Positions 23,601 through 31,402 are shown, numbered from the stretch's first letter. The stretch is 38,874 nt of DNA from Pseudonocardia sulfidoxydans NBRC 16205 (GCF_007989085.1 NZ_BJVJ01000058.1:1-38874), one strand, 5' to 3'. Translations and numbers: made by a program. The notes: a model not told the origin generated them from the letters alone.

Positions 23601-24815
23601 GTTGCCGGGGTGGGGTGAGAAGACCCGCTGCTGCTCGGCGGCGGTCAGGCGGGCGTAGAGCGGCAGGATCTCGGTGTTGCGGAAGTCCCGGGCCGCGAGC
23701 GCGTCGGCGGTGTCGCGGATCTCGCGTTCGCCGGGCAGGAAGACGAGGACGTCGCCGGGGCCCTCGCGTTGCAGCTCGGCGACGGCGTCGCCAATGGCGT
23801 CGAGCTCTTCGCGGTCGGGGTCGGCGTCGGGGTCGTCGGGGTCGACGACGGGCCGGTAGCGGATCTCCACCGGGTAGGAGCGGCCCGACACCTCCACGAT
23901 CGGAGCGTTGCCGAAGTGTCGGGAGAAGCGCTCCGGGTCGATCGTCGCCGACGTGATGATGACCTTGAGGTCGGGACGTCGGGGGAGCAGCTGCGTGAGG
24001 TAGCCGAGGATGAAGTCGATGTTGAGGCTGCGCTCGTGGGCCTCGTCGATGATCAGGGTGTCGTAGCGGCGCAGCATCCGGTCGCCGGCTAGCTCGGCGA
24101 GCAGGATGCCGTCGGTCATGAGCTTGACCATCGTGCGGTCGCCGACCTGGTCGGTGAAGCGCACCTTCCAGCCGACGACGTCGCCCAGTTCGGTGCCGAG
24201 CTCGTCGGCGATGCGGGCGGCGACGGTGCGCGCGGCGAGCCGCCGCGGCTGGGTGTGTCCGATCATGCCGGTGACACCGCGGCCCAGTTCGAGGCAGATC
24301 TTGGGCAGCTGCGTGGTCTTCCCGGAGCCCGTCTCGCCGGCGACGATCACGACCTGGTGGTCGCGGATGGCGGCGGCGATGTCGTCGCGGCGGGCGCTGA
24401 CCGGCAGCGTCTCGGGATAGGCGATGCGCGGCACCGCGGCACGACGGCGTTCGAGCCGGTGCTCGGCGGTGGCGACGGAGTCGGCGACGGCCTGTTGCGC
24501 GGTGCCGTTGCCGGAGCGGCGGGCGCCGGCGAGCCTGCGGCCGAGTCGGTGCGCGTCGTCGGGCGGGAGGGCCTGGATGCGGTGCGCGAGATCGGTGAGG
24601 ACGTCGTCGGGGAGCGACGGGGCCGCAGGGAGGGCGTCGGCGGGGCCGGGCGCGGTGGCGCTCGGGCCCCGGGACCCGCGGCGGCGTGGACGCCGGCCAC
24701 GGGTCGGGCGGCCGTCCCCAGGGGGGCCGGACTCGGTGTCCGGAGGGACGGCGGGATCGCGGGGGTCACCGGCGGGACGCTCGTGACGTGCGTCGGTGGC
24801 TCGTGATGAGGACAT
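20688..24815 (-). CDS. hrpA: ATP-dependent RNA helicase HrpA (DEAH box)
   Basis: A 1375-residue DEAH/RHA-type 3'-5' RNA helicase. After a disordered, basic N-terminal tail (about 1-70) come Walker A GETGSGKTT (160-168), TQPRRLAA, DEAH (257-260), SATIDPERFSRHF, TNVAETSLTVPGI and QRAGRCGRTSDG. The HA2/OB region and the long HrpA-specific C-terminal domain follow, matching the usual 1300-residue length. Roles in other bacteria include ribosome rescue and mRNA processing; none can be assigned here. It stands alone on the minus strand, with a palindrome at each end of its locus. Confidence 0.95.
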   Translation of the reverse strand: MSSSRATDARHERPAGDPRDPAVPPDTESGPPGDGRPTRGRRPRRRGSRGPSATAPGPADALPAAPSLPDDVLTDLAHRIQALPPDDAHRLGRRLAGARRSGNGTAQQAVADSVATAEHRLERRRAAVPRIAYPETLPVSARRDDIAAAIRDHQVVIVAGETGSGKTTQLPKICLELGRGVTGMIGHTQPRRLAARTVAARIADELGTELGDVVGWKVRFTDQVGDRTMVKLMTDGILLAELAGDRMLRRYDTLIIDEAHERSLNIDFILGYLTQLLPRRPDLKVIITSATIDPERFSRHFGNAPIVEVSGRSYPVEIRYRPVVDPDDPDADPDREELDAIGDAVAELQREGPGDVLVFLPGEREIRDTADALAARDFRNTEILPLYARLTAAEQQRVFSPHPGNRVVLATNVAETSLTVPGIKYVVDTGTARISRYSRRLKVQRLPIEKVSQASANQRAGRCGRTSDGICIRLYAEDDFDARPEFTDPEILRTNLASVVLQMIALDLGEIADFPFVEPPDPRAIADGLALLHELGALETGRRSLTPVGQSLSRLPVDPRLGRMLVEAHRTGCLREVLVIAAALSVQDPRERPAEQRQAADAAHARFAADGSDFLAYMRLWDYLAEQREVLSGNKFRRQLRDEFLHYLRVREWWDLHGQLRQAARSAGMSLSDGAADWSGSADRIHTAVLSGLLSQVGLLDDLAEKKDRRAQKEYLGARGAKFAIWPGSALARKNPRWVMAAELVETSRLWARTVAPIKPEWIEPLAGHLVKKTHSEPHWSRKRASAVATERVTLHGIPVVANRTVELGRIDPELARDLFIRHALVEGDWDTRHTFFHANRSLLDDAEDLEHRARRRDLVVDEEVLVEFYETRIPESVVSGRHFDSWWKKESRRRPDLLDYTPEFLATTTAAQVDRSAYPDQVEAGGLSLPLSYAFEPGHHSDGVTVDVPVAALQQVDATPFTWQVPGLREELVTALIKTLPRALRRQFAPAPDHARAVLSRLQVGGIDPDEPLLDGLERELGRMRGIVIPRDAWELDRLPDHLTVTFRVIDEKGAELARGTDLDALRSRLAPKVREEIAAAGASVERTGLTTWSIATLPRELAITRGRNVVTGYPGLVDRGSTVDVRVFATVAERDAAHRRGLRRLLLSETPSPVKQVVRDLDNATKLALSRNPHGSVPTLLDDCVTAAADHLIARAGGPAFDQAAYLRLRTILRSHLAGTTVKTLEAVRVVLDHWHRVQALLADMTAPALRAGVADVRAQLDTITGPGFVTAAGPSKLADVARYVHGVEIRLEKLRVDPARDAAWTAEVRVVADEYDADLAALPDGTDPPPGLREVGWMIEELRISLYAHPMRTRHPVSIKRIQRALDDLPTP

Positions 24816-25217
24816 CGTGGGAAAAGTGTGCCTGGTCGTGAGGGTGGACGTCCGAACCGGGTGCCGGTCGCCTCTCGGCGCGCAGGCCGCTCGAAGCGGC
24901 GGTTTCAGTTGGGACCCGGGGACACGGTGTCACCCGATCCGGACGCTCCCTTCAACCCACCTGCCCTCCGGGATGTTCCCGGCGGGCGGAAGGTGTCCGA
25001 ACCGGACGCCGGTCGCCTCGCGGCGAGTGGCGCACCACGGCTCCAGCCTGGCGGTATTCCGTGGCGGCTTTTTCTTTTGCGGCCCGGGGACTCGGCTCGC
25101 CCGGTTCGGACAGTGTGGTCAACGGGCTCGCGGCCCGGTTCATTCCCGGGCGCGGACGACGACGGCCCGGACCGTGTGCGCTGGTCCGGGCCGTTGCCGA
25201 GGGAGCCGACCGAGGTC
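24816..25217. other. Gene-free region upstream of hrpA with structured direct repeats
   Basis: No convincing ORF. A unit starting GTCCGAACCGG occurs at 24850-24944 and again at 24995-25111. Each closes with an inverted copy: perfect CCGGTTCGGAC at 25101-25111, and a 9-of-11 match at 24934-24944. Both also share CGGTCGCCTC and CCCGGGGAC. A separate 12-bp perfect hairpin is present (ACGGCCCGGACC 25162-25173, GGTCCGGGCCGT 25183-25194). The region would include the hrpA promoter and leader. Confidence 0.6.
25162..25194. terminator. 12-bp GC-rich hairpin
   Basis: ACGGCCCGGACC and GGTCCGGGCCGT pair perfectly around a 9-nt loop. It lies downstream of the minus-strand gene ending at 25270, after the palindrome at 25218-25257, and upstream of hrpA. 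It has no T-tract. A terminator role is inferred. Confidence 0.5.
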
Positions 25218-25257
25218 GTGAGCGGCAATAGTCGCGATAGCGACTATTGCCGCTCAC
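25218..25257. repeat. 40-bp palindrome, copy 2
   Basis: The same length and core as the element at 20652-20691, here directly after the stop of the MSMEG_0572-family gene. Relative to copy 1, an internal G-C pair is replaced by A-T on both arms (a compensatory change), the outer mismatch becomes a C-G pair, and one central position differs. The preserved pairing despite base change indicates selection on structure, or a shared replicating element. Confidence 0.75.
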
Positions 25258-25269
25258 AGGGTCACGGGG

Positions 25270-25755
25270 TCACAGGGTCCAGGTCTGCATGACGAGCGCG
25301 CCCTCGCGGCGGGCCGTCAGGGTGCAGTCGAGGACGTCGAGCGGGTGGATCGGGACGATGCCCTCGATCAGGTCGGTCTCCCGCATGCCGTACAGGGCGG
25401 CCATGGCGAAGCGGCAGGCCAGGACCTTGCCGCCCTCCTTCATGAACGTCTGCAGCTGGTTGTTGTAGTTCATGTGGCCGGGGAAGGCCTCGTCGCCGAC
25501 GTTCGGGAAGCCGCGGGTCGCGGAGCCCATCAGCACGGCGGGACCGTAGAGCACGAGCGAGGTGTCGAAGCCCTTACGGTTGATGCGGGTGCACGTCAGC
25601 ATGTTGACGAAGCCGACCGAGCCCTCGTAGGGCACGGTGTGCATGAAGACGTAGGCCTTCTCGCCCGGGTTCGCCTGGATGTCGTCGAAGAGCTTCTCGT
25701 CGTAGTCGACGATCGCGTCGCCGGCCTGAGCCCGCGCACCGATGATCTGAGCCAC
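25270..25755 (-). CDS. MSMEG_0572/Sll0783-family nitrogen-starvation response protein
   Basis: A 161-residue protein recognised from family motifs: VFMHTVPYEGSVGFVN, RKGFDTSLVLYGPAVLMG, GDEAFPGHMNYNNQL, GGKVLACRFAMAALYG and PIHPLDVLDCTL ending in MQTWTL. The fold is probably DsrE-like. In cyanobacteria the family member Sll0783 responds to nitrogen starvation, and relatives often sit in the Nit1C gene cluster with a nitrilase and radical-SAM protein; none of those partners are nearby here. The GTG at 25755 is chosen because AGAGGA lies 6-7 nt upstream; a longer reading upstream is not conserved-looking. Two hairpins follow the stop. Confidence 0.85.
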   Translation of the reverse strand: MAQIIGARAQAGDAIVDYDEKLFDDIQANPGEKAYVFMHTVPYEGSVGFVNMLTCTRINRKGFDTSLVLYGPAVLMGSATRGFPNVGDEAFPGHMNYNNQLQTFMKEGGKVLACRFAMAALYGMRETDLIEGIVPIHPLDVLDCTLTARREGALVMQTWTL

Positions 25756-25890
25756 GGTGTGTCCTCTCACTACTGCCCGCGGCATTCTTCGCCGAAGGCC
25801 ACGCCACGACCGTAAGTCGGATCGTGAACGTTCGTCCACTATGGGAGACGAATGTGAGAACGGTCATTCCCGCGCCACCGTGGGGCCACG

Positions 25891-26403
25891 TCAGTCCGAC
25901 GACGAGCTCGACGAGCCGGAGTCGGACGACGAGGACGAGCCGGAGTCCGAGGACGAGGACGAGCCGGAGTCCGAGGACGAGGACGAGCCCGAGTCCGAGG
26001 AGCCCGAGGAGGACCCGGAGTCCGACGACCAGGAGCCCGGGTCGTGGGACGAGGAATGCGAGTGCCAGTGGTGGTCGTGCGACGTCGACGAGTGGTGCGA
26101 CTGTCCCTGGTCGTCCCAGGTCGACGGCCCGGCGGAGAACGTGTCGAAGGTGTCGTCCCAGTCGGCCGGGCCGGAGCGGGAGCTGTCGTACGTCGAACCG
26201 TCGACGACCTGGTGGGCGCCCTGCGAGCGGGTCTGCACGGCCTGGCGCAGCATCGCCGTCCCCTGCAGCACGACGAAGATGATGATCGTCGTGATCGCCA
26301 GCGGGACCGCGAACAGCAGCGCGGGCCAACCCATCAGGAAGTACAGCGCCACGCAGATCGCGATGTCGCCGAGGATCAGCAGGGGTAGCACGAATCGGGG
26401 CAC
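25891..26403 (-). CDS. Two-helix membrane protein with His-rich and Ser/Asp repeat tail
   Basis: A 170-residue protein, not recognised. Residues about 4-22 and 26-47 are hydrophobic helices, followed by a polar region. Residues 103-120 hold eight His among Ser and Asp, and residues 127-170 are an SDSGSSSS repeat that runs to the C-terminus. The repeat is encoded by a 24-bp unit present about three times (roughly 25920-26003). Such a tail is disordered and could bind metal or be modified; both are guesses. GGAAGG precedes the GTG start by about 6 nt. The plus strand is also open here and would encode an acidic repeat, but the membrane helices favour the minus strand. Confidence 0.7.
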   Translation of the reverse strand: MPRFVLPLLILGDIAICVALYFLMGWPALLFAVPLAITTIIIFVVLQGTAMLRQAVQTRSQGAHQVVDGSTYDSSRSGPADWDDTFDTFSAGPSTWDDQGQSHHSSTSHDHHWHSHSSSHDPGSWSSDSGSSSGSSDSGSSSSSDSGSSSSSDSGSSSSSDSGSSSSSSD

Positions 26404-26478
26404 GGTCAGCCTTCCGTGATCGCGGTGAACCAGGTCGTGCCGTCCACGACGGTGAAAGCGTCCGCGAGGTTCGTACCG

Positions 26479-27300
26479 TTAACGGAGAGCGGCCAGGACC
26501 CCGTCGGTGTACGGCGTCCAGGCCTCGACGGCCCAGGGGCCGAAGTCGCGGTCGGTGAGCGCGACGCAGGCCGCCCCGGCCGCCCGGTCGACCCAGAGGA
26601 ACGTGCCGGACTGGCCGAAGTGCCCGAACGTCTCCGGGGAGCTGGCGGTGCCCGTCCAGTGCGGCGACTTGGTGCCGCGGATCTCGAAGCCCAGGCCCCA
26701 GTCGTTGGGCTTGTGCCGGCCGTAGCCGGGGAGGATCCCGTCGAGACCCGGGAACGCGACCTCGGTGGCCGCGGGGAGGGTGGCGACGAGCGTCGGCGAC
26801 TGCAGCTCGGCGGCGAAGCGGGTGAGGTCGTCGGCGGTGGAGACGGCGCCGGATCCGGGATGGCCCTCGAGGCGGGTGGCGGTGAGGCCGAGCGGTTCGC
26901 AGACGGCCTCGTGCAGGTAGTCGGCGAACGGGATACCGCTGGCCGCGGTGATGGTGTCGGCGAGGACGGCGAAGCCGGTGTTGGAGTAGATGCGCCGGGT
27001 GCCGGGGGCGGCCTGGACCTGGTCGGAGTCGAACGCCAGGCCGGAGGTGTGGGCCGCGAGGTGCCGGACCGTCGAGCCCTCGGGGCCGGCGGGCTGGTCC
27101 CACTCGACGGCGCCCTCCTCGACGGCGACGAGCGTCGCGTAGGCCGTGAGGAGCTTGGTGACCGACGCGAGCCGGAACTCCCGGTCGGTGTCACCCGCCG
27201 TCGCGAGGACCGTCCCGTCGGCCGCGACGAGCGTCGCCGCGGCGTGCCCGACGGGCCAGTCCAGGATTCCGCCGACAGCCTTCTGCACGTCCGTCGTCAC
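26479..27300 (-). CDS. Serine hydrolase, beta-lactamase class C / DD-peptidase fold
   Basis: A 273-residue penicillin-binding-protein-like serine hydrolase. SVTK (Ser46-Lys49) is the SxxK nucleophile motif, YSN (105-107) the second motif, and HFGQSGTF near 230 takes the place of the KTG triad. There is no signal peptide, so it is probably cytoplasmic; relatives are esterases, peptidases or inactive. The GTG start at 27300 has GAGAGGA about 7 nt upstream. It is divergent from the DUF72 gene by 56 nt. Confidence 0.88.
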   Translation of the reverse strand: MTTDVQKAVGGILDWPVGHAAATLVAADGTVLATAGDTDREFRLASVTKLLTAYATLVAVEEGAVEWDQPAGPEGSTVRHLAAHTSGLAFDSDQVQAAPGTRRIYSNTGFAVLADTITAASGIPFADYLHEAVCEPLGLTATRLEGHPGSGAVSTADDLTRFAAELQSPTLVATLPAATEVAFPGLDGILPGYGRHKPNDWGLGFEIRGTKSPHWTGTASSPETFGHFGQSGTFLWVDRAAGAACVALTDRDFGPWAVEAWTPYTDGVLAALR

Positions 27301-27356
27301 TGCGCCATCCTCTCCCGGTGGGCGCGGGTGTCGGTGCGCGGGGATACTCCGGCGCC

Positions 27357-28220
27357 GTGGCCGAGATCCGGATCGGGACGTCGGGCTGGCGGTATCCGCC
27401 GTGGCGCGGCGTGTTCTATCCAGCCGGGCTGGCTCAGCGCCGGGAGCTGGAGTACCTGTCGCGCGCGGTGTCGAGCATCGAGATCAACGGCTCGTTCTAC
27501 TCGTTGCAACGGCCGGAGAACTACCGGTCCTGGGCCGCGGAGACCCCGGACGACTTCGTGTTCTCCGTGAAGGGGCCGCGTTTCGTCACGCACATGAAGC
27601 AGCTGCGCGACCCGGAGCTGACGTTGGCGAACTTCTTCGCGTCCGGGCTGCTCGCGCTGGGGCCGAAGCTCGGCCCGATCCTGTGGCAGCTGCCGCCGCG
27701 GATGCGGTGGGACCGCGAGCGCGTCGAGACGTTCCTGCGGTGCCTGCCGCGCACGTCCGTCGAGGCCGCGGCGCTGGCGGAGCGGCACGACGAGCGTCTC
27801 GACAACCGCGCCCTGACCAGCACCGACGCCGACCGGCCGGTCCGGCATGCGGTGGAGATGCGGCACCCGAGCTTCGCCGACCCGGCCGTCGTCGCGCTGC
27901 TGCGGGAGCTCGACGTGGCGCTGGTCGTCGCCGACACGGCCGGGACGTGGCCGCGTCTGGAGGACATGACGGCCGGGTTCGCCTACGTGCGGTTGCACGG
28001 CGACGAGGAGCTCTACACGAGCGGCTATTCGGACTCCGCCCTCGACGACTGGGCGTCGCGGATCCGGCGGTGGGCGGCGGGCGAATCGCCGACGGGGGAG
28101 TTCACGGTTGCGCCGCCGATGGCCCGGGTGCAGGGGCGCGATGTGTTCGCGTACTTCGACAACGACGTGAAGGTCCACGCCCCGCGCGACGCGATCGCGC
28201 TGGCGGCGAAGCTCAGGTGA
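27357..28220 (+). CDS. DUF72 family protein (YecE-like TIM barrel)
   Basis: A 287-residue DUF72 protein with the family pattern: IGTSGWRYPPWRGVFYPAG, YLSRAVSSIEINGSFY, FSVKGPRFVTH, ILWQLPPRMRWD, VEMRHPSF and YVRLHGDEELYTSGYS. DUF72 proteins have a TIM-barrel fold and no settled reaction. A GATACT element ends 8 nt before the GTG at 27357 and no Shine-Dalgarno sequence is present, suggesting a leaderless message. Its last 8 nt overlap the convergent MFS gene. Confidence 0.92.
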   Translation: MAEIRIGTSGWRYPPWRGVFYPAGLAQRRELEYLSRAVSSIEINGSFYSLQRPENYRSWAAETPDDFVFSVKGPRFVTHMKQLRDPELTLANFFASGLLALGPKLGPILWQLPPRMRWDRERVETFLRCLPRTSVEAAALAERHDERLDNRALTSTDADRPVRHAVEMRHPSFADPAVVALLRELDVALVVADTAGTWPRLEDMTAGFAYVRLHGDEELYTSGYSDSALDDWASRIRRWAAGESPTGEFTVAPPMARVQGRDVFAYFDNDVKVHAPRDAIALAAKLR

Positions 28221-29394
28221 CCGCTACGGCCGCGAGCCGTGCGTCGCGGTGGGCGAGCAGCATCCGCCGCCCGACGAGCATCGCGACCGCGGCGACGACC
28301 ATCATCGCCGCGCACACCAGCCAGGCCACGCCGAAGCTGCCGTGGGTGGCGAGGAACCCGAAGACCATCGGGCCGAGGAACGCGCCCGCGTACGTCCCGA
28401 CCTGCACGACCGACGTCGCGGCGGCCGGGGCCGAGGGGTTGAGCCGGACGACGGCGAACTGCAGCAGCCCGGGCCACGCCCAGCCCAGCCCGAACGCGAG
28501 GACCGTGCCGACGACCAGGGCCACCGGGCCGGGCACGGCGAGCAGCCCGACCCCCACCGCGCCGAGCACCATGCTGGCGGCGACGACGGTGATGTGGCCG
28601 CCCGAACGACGGTCGGCGAGCCAGCCGTGCAACAGCCGCAGCACCAGCCCGACGACGCTGCCCAGCGTCAGCACGAGGCCGGCGAGGCCGGGGTCGACGC
28701 CCTGGTCGACGGCCGAGGCGACGAGGAAGACCCCCAGCGCGCCCGCCGACGCCGCGCCCAGCCCCGCACCGAGGCCGATCACGGACAGTGCCCCGGTCGC
28801 GCGGTCGCCGGGATCGACGTTCGGGCGCACGTACGGCTCGGGGCTGCGCGGCGTGAACGGCAGCGCGAGCAGCGCCAGCCCGGCCCCGACGACGTAGGCC
28901 CAGCGCCAGCCGACGGTCAGCGCGAGCGTCGGCACGGCGATCCCGGACAGCAGCGTCGCTGTGGGCACGCAGGACTGCTTGAACCCGAAGGAGAGCCCCA
29001 GCCGGTCGGCGGGCACGAACCGGGCGAGCGTCAGGTTCGACGACAGCTGGCCCATCACGTTGCACCAGCAGCTGCACAGCAGGATCGTCACCAGCAGGGC
29101 GTAGGAGTGGGCGCCGAACGCGATGGCGAGCATGAGCACCGCGGCGCCGACGACGGCGATCCGGCTGGTCGCCGTCGGCCCGACGCGTTCGACGATCCAG
29201 CCGATCGGCAGCGACGTGAACGCGCTGACCCCGAAGTAGAGGGCGACGACGACGCCGAGGCCCGCCGGGTCGAACCCGAGCTCACCGGAGATCTGGACGG
29301 CCAGGGCGCCGGTGAGGAACACCGGCAGCACCGAGGCCGTCGAGGTCGCGACGGCGCCGATCACCGCCCGCGTCGCACCACCGTCGCCACCCAT
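28213..29394 (-). CDS. MFS transporter
   Basis: A 393-residue major facilitator protein with about 12 hydrophobic segments. The loop after helix 2 reads GWIVERVGPTATSR, the usual MFS signature position, and HGWLADRRSGG stands at the equivalent loop in the second half. A central hydrophilic loop (SPEPYVRPNVDPGDRATG) divides the two halves. Substrate unknown; sugar, drug or metabolite export are all possible. A TAGCGT hexamer ends 8 nt before the ATG, so it may be leaderless. Confidence 0.92.
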   Translation of the reverse strand: MGGDGGATRAVIGAVATSTASVLPVFLTGALAVQISGELGFDPAGLGVVVALYFGVSAFTSLPIGWIVERVGPTATSRIAVVGAAVLMLAIAFGAHSYALLVTILLCSCWCNVMGQLSSNLTLARFVPADRLGLSFGFKQSCVPTATLLSGIAVPTLALTVGWRWAYVVGAGLALLALPFTPRSPEPYVRPNVDPGDRATGALSVIGLGAGLGAASAGALGVFLVASAVDQGVDPGLAGLVLTLGSVVGLVLRLLHGWLADRRSGGHITVVAASMVLGAVGVGLLAVPGPVALVVGTVLAFGLGWAWPGLLQFAVVRLNPSAPAAATSVVQVGTYAGAFLGPMVFGFLATHGSFGVAWLVCAAMMVVAAVAMLVGRRMLLAHRDARLAAVAVT

Positions 29395-29442
29395 GTTTTG
29401 CGACGCTAACCGCTTCGCCGCCCTTTGTCCCCGATGTGTGGC

Positions 29443-31047
29443 TCAGCCCTTGATGCGGCTCCCGTGCCCGGACCACTCCTTCTCGCGGAGCTCGAACTTC
29501 TGCACCTTGCCCGTCGACGTCTTGGGCAGCTCGTCGACGATCTCGACGTCGCGCGGCGCCTTGTACCGGGCGATCTTCGACTTGACGTGCTCGACGACGT
29601 CGGCGGGCGTGGCCTGCTCGCCCGGCTTCAGCACGACGAACGCCTTGGGCCGCTCGCCCCACTGCTCGTCGGGCACACCGACGACGGCCGCCTCCAGCAC
29701 CGCCGGGTGCGACACCACGGCCTGCTCGACCTCGACGGTCGAGATGTTCTCCCCGCCGGAGATCACGACGTCCTTCGCGCGGTCGCGCAGCTCGACGTAG
29801 CCGTCGGGATGGACGACGCCGAGGTCTCCGGAGTGGAACCAGCCGCCCGCGAACGCCTTCTCCGTGCCCTCGGGGTCGTCGAAGTAGCCGGCCATGACGT
29901 TGTTGCCGCGCATCACGATCTCGCCCATCGTGGCGCCGTCGCGGGGCACGTCGACCATGTGCTCGTCGACGACACGCAGCGCGTCGGTCTGGATCATGCC
30001 GACGCCCTGGCGGGCCTGCAGCGCAGCGCGTTCCTCGGGTTCGAGGGTGTCCCAGGCCCGCTGGTACTGGTTGACCGAGTACGGCCCGTAGGTCTCGGTC
30101 AGGCCGTAGACGTGCACGATCCGGAAGCCCATCCGCTCCATCTGCAGGATCGTCGTCGGCGACGGCGGGGCGCCCGCGGTGGTGATGACGAGCTGGTAGT
30201 CGAGCCGGACGGCCTCGGCGGCGTTCATGATCGTCGTGACGACGGTCGGCGCGCCGTTGAGGTGGGTGACGCCGTGCTGACCGATGAGCTTCCAGATCGT
30301 GTCGCCACGGACCTCCCGCAGGCAGACGTGGGTGCCGCCGATCGCGGTCACCGCCCACGGGGTGCACCAGCCGTTGCAGTGGAACATCGGCAGCGTCCAC
30401 AGGTAGACGCTGTCGGGGCTGTGCGCGGAGTGCACGACCTCGCCGAACGAGTTCAGGTACGCACCGCGGTGCGTGTACTGCACGCCCTTCGGCTTGCCCG
30501 TCGTCCCGGACGTGTAGTTGATCGACAGGGCCCGGTCCTCGTCGTCGACCTCCCACGGCAGGGGGTCGTCGGAGCCGCGGGCGAGCAGGTCGTCGTAGGT
30601 GGTGCCGCTGCCGATCCCGTCGCCGGGTGCGGCGGGATCGACGATCGTGACGATCTCCTGGACGGTCCGCAGCTCGGCCGCGACCGGCGCCACCACCGGC
30701 CACAGCGCCGCGTCGACCACGAGCAGCGTCGAGCCGGAGTGGTCGAGGATGTAGCGGACCTCCTCCGTCGACAACCGGGTGTTGATCGCGACGAGGACCG
30801 CACCCGCCAGCGGCACCGCGAAGTGCGCGACGAGCATCTCCGGCACGTTGGGCAGCAGATAGGCCACCCGGTCGCCCGGCCCGACCCCGGAGCCGCGCAA
30901 CGCGTGCGCGACACGGGTGGTCTCGGCGGCGAACTCGGCGTAGCTGTGCCGGCGGTCGCCGTAGACGATCGCGGCCTTGTCCGGGTACACCTCCGCGGAG
31001 CGGCGGAGGAACGCCAGCGGGGTCAGCTCGGTGTGCCCGACGGTCAT
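29443..31047 (-). CDS. AMP-dependent fatty-acid/aryl-acid CoA ligase
   Basis: A 534-residue ANL ligase. YTSGTTGKPKGV is the phosphate-binding loop; PMFHCNGWCTPW, VYGLTETYGP, GWFHSGDLGVVHPDGYVELRD and ISGGENIS follow, and TGKVQKFELRE carries the C-terminal Lys. The sequence most resembles the DMSP/medium-chain acyl-CoA synthetase group; the FHCNGW motif is typical of that group. GGAGGG precedes the ATG at 31047. A 3Fe-4S-type ferredoxin gene ends 76 nt upstream and could share its transcript, although the two activities are not obviously linked. Confidence 0.93.
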   Translation of the reverse strand: MTVGHTELTPLAFLRRSAEVYPDKAAIVYGDRRHSYAEFAAETTRVAHALRGSGVGPGDRVAYLLPNVPEMLVAHFAVPLAGAVLVAINTRLSTEEVRYILDHSGSTLLVVDAALWPVVAPVAAELRTVQEIVTIVDPAAPGDGIGSGTTYDDLLARGSDDPLPWEVDDEDRALSINYTSGTTGKPKGVQYTHRGAYLNSFGEVVHSAHSPDSVYLWTLPMFHCNGWCTPWAVTAIGGTHVCLREVRGDTIWKLIGQHGVTHLNGAPTVVTTIMNAAEAVRLDYQLVITTAGAPPSPTTILQMERMGFRIVHVYGLTETYGPYSVNQYQRAWDTLEPEERAALQARQGVGMIQTDALRVVDEHMVDVPRDGATMGEIVMRGNNVMAGYFDDPEGTEKAFAGGWFHSGDLGVVHPDGYVELRDRAKDVVISGGENISTVEVEQAVVSHPAVLEAAVVGVPDEQWGERPKAFVVLKPGEQATPADVVEHVKSKIARYKAPRDVEIVDELPKTSTGKVQKFELREKEWSGHGSRIKG

Positions 31048-31123
31048 CGTCGACCCTCCTGTCACGACGTGCGTGTACGTCGCGATCCTGACCCGCCGCC
31101 GCGGGACCCGGCAACCCCGGGGG

Positions 31124-31318
31124 TCAGTCCTCCTGGATGGAGATGGCCGCCTTCGGGCAGCCGCGCACGGCCTCCTCGACCTTGGGCCGCAGCTCCTCGG
31201 AGGGGTTCTCGTCGAGAATGTAGAGGAAGTCGTCCTCCCGCACCTCGAACACCTCGGGCGCGACACCCATGCAGACGGCGTTGCTCTCGCACAGATCAAA
31301 GTCCACGACGACCTTCAT
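31124..31318 (-). CDS. 3Fe-4S-type ferredoxin
   Basis: A 64-residue acidic ferredoxin. Cys10, Cys16 and Cys54 give C-x5-C-xn-C-P, the pattern of single-cluster actinobacterial ferredoxins that serve cytochrome P450s; the usual second Cys of a 4Fe-4S site is absent. The ATG at 31318 gives the standard MKVVVDFDLCES start; an upstream ATG six codons earlier is unlikely. No P450 or ferredoxin reductase is present in the window, so its partner is elsewhere or it serves another oxidoreductase. Confidence 0.92.
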   Translation of the reverse strand: MKVVVDFDLCESNAVCMGVAPEVFEVREDDFLYILDENPSEELRPKVEEAVRGCPKAAISIQED

Positions 31319-31402
31319 GCGGCCATCGTGCGCCACGGCGCGGTCCGGTGCCGGACTGAGGTGAGCCTTCGGTGAGGGTCGGCTGGCCTGCGCAACGGGC
31401 GG

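Noticed and set aside
25920..26003. Short tandem repeats as a CRISPR array
   Set aside because: The 24-bp repeats are adjacent with no unique spacers, are in frame with a coding repeat, and no cas genes are present.
25757..26419. Plus-strand ORF encoding an acidic Asp/Glu/Pro repeat protein
   Set aside because: It is the reverse reading of the Ser/Asp tail gene. It lacks a plausible start context and its non-repeat parts have no foldable pattern, while the minus strand has two membrane helices.
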